The notes beneath the pieces are model-generated. The model searched no databases. It saw only the letters and a list, made by a program, of their open reading frames with translations, and was not told the origin of the DNA. A DNA stretch of 48,902 bases. Source: a virus. Shown in pieces: positions 45,814 to 48,902 of the stretch; position 1 is the stretch's first letter, and each line of letters starts with the position of its first letter. The stretch spans positions 1 through 48,902 of IMG/VR virus record IMGVR_UViG_3300036861_000240; one strand, 5' to 3'. The translations under genes and the position numbers were made by a program.

Positions 45814-46145
45814 CAGACCGTCGCCATGGTCGCCGCGCGGTACGAGGCGGTCATCGCCTCGAGCTGCCCGATGACGTGCCCCGCGACGCCGTAACCCTTG
45901 ATCGCGTGGACCGCGCCGGTCGCGCGATCGACCATGAACACGCCGCTCCAGTTGTTCGCCGGGCCCTTGTCGAGCAGGATGTACTTCCGGCGCTCGATCG
46001 CGCGCTTCACGTTGTAGACGTCGTGGGCGAGGAAGTCGGCGTGCTCTCCCCGGGTGCGGGCGAGACTCCGATCGTGGGCGGCGCGGCCGTTCTCGTGCCA
46101 GGCCGCCAGGAAGTCGACGATCGCCGGGCTCTTACTCGTCAGCAA
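45813..46145 (-). CDS. Hypothetical protein, 110 residues
   Basis: TTG 46145 chosen because AGGAGA precedes it at 6 nt. Reads IVDFLAAWHENGRAAHDRSL and WSGVFMVDRATGAVHAIKGY. A longer ATG reading exists upstream within the preceding gene. No family recognised. Confidence 0.55.
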   Translation of the reverse strand: MLTSKSPAIVDFLAAWHENGRAAHDRSLARTRGEHADFLAHDVYNVKRAIERRKYILLDKGPANNWSGVFMVDRATGAVHAIKGYGVAGHVIGQLEAMTASYRAATMATV

Positions 46146-46362
46146 TGGGATTCTCCTCAGATTGATGTGCATGGGATGCACCACTCGGCGCACGCGTCGA
46201 GTCCGCGCCGCCGAGTGCCTCGTACGCCGGTGCGATGATCGCTTCGATCGTGTAGCGGTTGCGATCGCGGAGGTCGTTCACGATCGTCGTCTCGACGACT
46301 CGGTAGCCGAGTGTCTCGATCGCACGCGCGATCCGCTCGAGTGTCTTTGGATGCAGGTGCAT
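46132..46362 (-). CDS. Hypothetical protein, 76 residues
   Basis: ATG 46362 with GAGGA upstream. Reads HPKTLERIARAIETLGYRVV then ETTIVNDLRDRNRYTIEAII, an alpha/beta unit. The tail is polar. Downstream of a weak accessory-type promoter copy. Confidence 0.55.
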   Translation of the reverse strand: MHLHPKTLERIARAIETLGYRVVETTIVNDLRDRNRYTIEAIIAPAYEALGGADSTRAPSGASHAHQSEENPIADE

Positions 46363-46387
46363 CGGTGTCCTCGTTTCGTGTGCTGCA

Positions 46388-46393
46388 AGTATA
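46388..46393 (-). promoter_or_regulatory. Accessory-type -10 near 46.4 kb
   Basis: ACCTAC-TATACT on the minus strand, one base different from the other copies. The hexamer 17 bp upstream is GTGCGG, a poor -35. It would drive the gene at 46362. Confidence 0.5.
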
Positions 46394-46418
46394 GTAGGTG
46401 TGCGCGGTGGCCGCACGC

Positions 46419-47189
46419 CTAGCCGTCGATCTGCGCGAGGCGCTCGCGGTAGCGGCGGAGGTTGCCGCCGAGGTTCGTCAGCGCGTATGGCGGGTAGCAC
46501 GTGCCGGCTGCGTACTTCGTCGCGTGGTAGGGCTGGTGCCGCGCGATCGACTGGAGGTCGGCGACTTCGCGCTCGGTGAGGGTAAGCGCGGCGTGGGCAT
46601 CGGCAACCGTCCCCTTCCGGAGGATCGCGTTGATCGCCTTCATGCGCTCGCGCTGCGTCTCCAGCTCGGCGATCTTCGCGCGCAGCTTCTCGGCGGCGTC
46701 GGGGTCGTACGAGCGGATCGAGGTATCGCTCTCGATCGAGTGTGCACGGCCCCTCCAGTAGGCGGCCTTCTGCTGCTCCTCGATCCCGCGCTGCATGCCG
46801 TTGTGGATCCGCTCCTGATCGCGCCGGGCGTGGCGCTCGCTGTGGTGGCCGACGAGGATCGGCTGGCCGAGCGGGATCATGTCCGCGATCCGGTGGACGG
46901 TCGCGAAGGCGCCGTCACTCCGGCGCTGCGCATTCTGCGCGTAGCCGAGCGCGCGATCGAGCTTCGCCTCGCGGCGCGCGGCGTACTCCTCGCGGGTCAT
47001 CGGCTCGGCGTCCGGGTGTGCGCAAAGCGTCTGGATGCTGCCGTAGCCTGGCTCGCTCGGGTCGTCGACGCGGCGCGCGCAGGCAACCGTTCGGCTGGCG
47101 CGGTCCCACGAGATCCAGGCACCGGCGTCGAACGGCTTGCCGCACGCGTCGCACCGGCCCGCTCGGCGGGCCATCATCTGCTTGGGCAT
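46419..47189 (-). CDS. DUF3560 family protein
   Basis: 256 residues. A short zinc-ribbon start (RCDACGKPFDAG), then VHRIADMIPLGQPILVGHHS and RIHNGMQRGIEEQQKAAYWR, the DUF3560 signature, and a coiled-coil stretch (AEKLRAKIAELETQRERMKA). DUF3560 proteins are widespread on mobile elements; function unknown. AGGAGG precedes the ATG. Confidence 0.78.
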   Translation of the reverse strand: MPKQMMARRAGRCDACGKPFDAGAWISWDRASRTVACARRVDDPSEPGYGSIQTLCAHPDAEPMTREEYAARREAKLDRALGYAQNAQRRSDGAFATVHRIADMIPLGQPILVGHHSERHARRDQERIHNGMQRGIEEQQKAAYWRGRAHSIESDTSIRSYDPDAAEKLRAKIAELETQRERMKAINAILRKGTVADAHAALTLTEREVADLQSIARHQPYHATKYAAGTCYPPYALTNLGGNLRRYRERLAQIDG

Positions 47190-47202
47190 TTTGAAGCTCC
47201 TC

Positions 47203-47622
47203 CTACTCGAAGCCGAGATTTCTGGTCTTGAGGCTGACGTGGCCCTCGCGGCCGACGATGACGTGATCGAGTAGCTCGACGTCCAGGAGCCGCCCCGCGG
47301 CGACCGCGCTGTGCGTGACGTCGATGTCCTGCCGGCTCGGCGTCGGATCGCCGCTCGGGTGGTTGTGGACGAGGACGATGCTCGAGGCGTTGACCCGAAT
47401 CGCCTCGCGGAACAACTCCGCCATCCGGACGTGGATGCTGTTGATCGTGCCCTGGTAGAGGACCCGCGGTTCGCCGAGCATCCGGCCCCTGTTGTCGAGA
47501 TGGACGACGCGCATCTGCTCCTGTTCGAGCTCGGTCATGTCCCACACGAATGGCAGCACGCTCGCGGGTGTGGTGATGGTCGCGCGGGTCTTGGGCGTCG
47601 CGAGCGGCATGGTTGTCTGCAT
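47203..47622 (-). CDS. RadC-like JAB/MPN domain protein
   Basis: 139 residues. Contains the RadC-type JAMM motif VLVHNHPSGDPTPSRQDIDV with the His and Asp metal ligands, and LLDVELLDHVIVGREGHVSL after it. RadC-like proteins are frequent next to DNA-modification and anti-restriction genes; catalytic role uncertain. ATG shortly after the upstream stop. Confidence 0.85.
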   Translation of the reverse strand: MQTTMPLATPKTRATITTPASVLPFVWDMTELEQEQMRVVHLDNRGRMLGEPRVLYQGTINSIHVRMAELFREAIRVNASSIVLVHNHPSGDPTPSRQDIDVTHSAVAAGRLLDVELLDHVIVGREGHVSLKTRNLGFE

Positions 47623-47625
47623 CGA

Positions 47626-48150
47626 CTAGACCCGCTTCCCGCAGACCGGGCCGATGCCGTTCGCGACCGAGGTCGCGTCCGAGAGGCGAGCGCCGCAGAC
47701 GCAGCAGACGCCGTATCGAATACCGAACGCCTTCGCCTCGTCGAGGGTCATCCGGTTGCCGGTGCGCAGCGCGCGCACCGCGCCAGGCGCGTATTGGAAC
47801 TCGAAATTGACGATCTCGTCGACCTCGGTGAGTCGCTCGCCGCCGATCTGGACGAGCTGCTTCGCGTAGAGGTTGCCGGTCTGGCTGCGCTGCACCTTGA
47901 AGATGTCCTCGCCCTGGCGGTACATCCCGACCTCGGTGACCGGCTGGCCGTCGTTCTCGGCGGTGGCGGCCGGGCCGCGCGGGGTGTTGCGGCGCAGCTC
48001 GAGCAGCTCGCCGATCAGCGCTGACGCCTCGCGGCTGGTGAGGCGGCGATCCGTGAGCGCGTCGACCGCGTGCGGCGCGTCGACCTGCACCGTCAGCGAC
48101 TGCAAGAATGCGATCTGCTTGTCGCTCGCGGGATAGGCGGTGGTGACCAT
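47626..48150 (-). CDS. Protein with C-terminal zinc ribbon (DUF6011-like)
   Basis: 174 residues from ATG 48150 (GGAG at 8 nt, downstream of P48.2). Starts AYPASDKQIAFLQSLTVQVD. The C terminus, CCVCGARLSDATSVANGIGP followed by VCGKR, is a known zinc-ribbon ending of phage and actinobacterial hypothetical proteins. Role unknown. Confidence 0.65.
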   Translation of the reverse strand: MVTTAYPASDKQIAFLQSLTVQVDAPHAVDALTDRRLTSREASALIGELLELRRNTPRGPAATAENDGQPVTEVGMYRQGEDIFKVQRSQTGNLYAKQLVQIGGERLTEVDEIVNFEFQYAPGAVRALRTGNRMTLDEAKAFGIRYGVCCVCGARLSDATSVANGIGPVCGKRV

Positions 48151-48184
48151 TCCGTGTACTCCGTTTTCTGTATCGCGTGTACGC

Positions 48185-48213
48185 AGTATAGCAGGTGTGT
48201 AGATAGAGTGCAA
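48185..48213 (-). promoter_or_regulatory. Accessory promoter P48.2
   Basis: TTGCAC (48213-48208), 17 bp, TATACT (48190-48185). GCGCCAC (plus-strand GTGGCGC, 48235-48241) lies 21 bp upstream of the -35, two helical turns further than in P35.0. Drives the RadC, DUF3560 block. Confidence 0.85.
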
Positions 48214-48270
48214 GCGGTGCTCGCGGTGTATCAGGTGGCGCGACGTGGTGCGAGGTCGCGCGATGTGCCG

Positions 48271-48746
48271 CTAGGTGCCCTGCGCCTCGTGCCTCGTTCG
48301 GTAGCCGCGCAGTTTGAGCATGAGTGGCGCCGCCTGCTCGAGGTTCAGCTCCATCTCGCGCATGAAGAACTCCATCACGAACCCGTCGCCGATCGCGCCC
48401 TCGGCGGCCTCCAGGAGGGTCAGCGCGAGTGAGCGCGCCTCGGCCGGGCTGAGCTGTAAGCCGATCAGCGCCTTGTCCCGGACCGGTCTCCTGCGTTCGA
48501 CCTGTTGGTCGGAATCGAGAGCGCGAGGCCGTCGGCGTCGCGGTGCGCGGCGCAGCGGACCCGCGTGGCCCGGAGCGGGACGGTGACCGTGCGGGTGCCT
48601 GGCTGCAAGATGTAGGCCGTGTACAGCTCGGGCTCGCCCGGTTGGCCGCAGTGGTCCGTGGTGTCGCCGGCGTAATCAGCCTCCTGCTGCGCCAGGATCG
48701 TCACCGCCGCCCGCTCGATTTCCGGGACAGGTGGCTGGTCGCTCAT
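48271..48746 (-). pseudogene. Hypothetical gene, apparently frameshifted
   Basis: The first frame (ATG 48746) encodes MSDQPPVPEIERAAVTILAQ and CGQPGEPELYTAYILQPGTR and stops at 48465. An open frame follows, DKALIGLQLSPAEARSLALT and MEFFMREMELNLEQAAPLML to the TAG at 48271, with no good start. Together they look like one actinophage-type protein of about 150 residues. A 1-nt indel near 48476-48520 would join them. It includes one arm of the terminal inverted repeat, so assembly errors are a concern. Confidence 0.55.
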
Positions 48747-48902
48747 GGCTCCGGTACGTAGTCCGCCGCGCCGGCGAGACCCCCGACGGCCGGCCCATCG
48801 GCACGACCTACGCCGGCGACACCACGGACCACTGCGGCCAACCGGGCGAGCCCGAGCTGTACACGGCCTACATCTTGCAGCCAGGCACCCGCACGGTCAC
48901 CG
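48581..48902. repeat. 94-bp inverted repeat at the right end
   Basis: 48809-48902 is the exact reverse complement of 48581-48674, with a 134-bp unique spacer. The plus-strand arm is in frame with upstream sequence reading RRAGETPDGRPIGTT, so the end could be another copy of the same gene reading outward, a recombination joint or an assembly fold-back. The contig stops exactly at the end of the arm. Confidence 0.9.

Noticed and set aside
1-48902. Direct terminal repeats or circular overlap
   Set aside because: The first bases do not recur at the right end; only an inverted repeat is present there.
1-48902. CRISPR array, insertion sequence or integrase
   Set aside because: No regular short repeats with spacers, no transposase and no tyrosine or serine recombinase pattern seen.

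Overview
The window is a G+C-rich siphovirus genome or a near-complete part of one. From right to left on the minus strand it carries accessory and DNA-metabolism genes, a terminase-portal-protease-capsid block, head-tail connectors, tail tube, a frameshifted tail chaperone pair, tape measure, tail fibres, a glycosidase-like protein and holin-like genes. The host is not shown directly. Base composition, GTG/TTG starts, GGAGG ribosome sites and sigma70-type promoters only say a high-GC bacterium; Actinobacteriota or Chloroflexota are guesses.

Layout. 1-1139: three rightward genes (XRE-type regulator, Pmp3-like membrane protein, anchored PsbP-like protein), convergent with everything else. 1153-3228: leftward mini-operon of small, mostly cysteine-rich or membrane proteins with its own weak promoter. 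3453-4838: holin-like and small membrane proteins. 4841-13659: glycosidase-like protein, tail fibres and distal tail proteins, including three paralogues. 13660-20969: tape measure, tail chaperones, tail tube and head-tail joining proteins. 21007-24164: major capsid, decoration protein and protease. 24165-24561: a structured stretch without a gene, with a candidate promoter at its downstream end. 24562-29652: small zinc-ribbon and membrane proteins, portal and both terminase subunits. 29649-30936: ParB-like protein, two overlapping small genes and a tRNA-Gly-like gene. 31035-48746: about 35 accessory genes, including DUF488, a ParB broken by a frameshift, a SWIM-fused ATP-dependent DNA ligase, KTSC, HNH, a HerA-like ATPase, two XRE regulators, a DpdA-like transglycosylase, a 5-methylcytosine methyltransferase with about ten repeats, DUF3560 and RadC-like proteins.

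How it is wired. Most minus-strand genes overlap by ATGA or GTGA, so they read as translationally coupled operons. The accessory half is cut into short operons by near-identical promoters containing ACCTGC-TATACT; six of them have TTGCAC/T exactly 17 bp upstream. A GCGCCAC motif sits 1, 4, 11 or 21 bp upstream of those -35 boxes, which suggests co-regulation, perhaps by one of the XRE proteins. I saw no integrase, DNA polymerase, primase or replicative helicase, so the phage either leans on its host or the contig is incomplete. Three genes carry frameshifts and one an in-frame stop. The last 94 bp are an exact inverted copy of 48581-48674, so the right end should be treated with suspicion.
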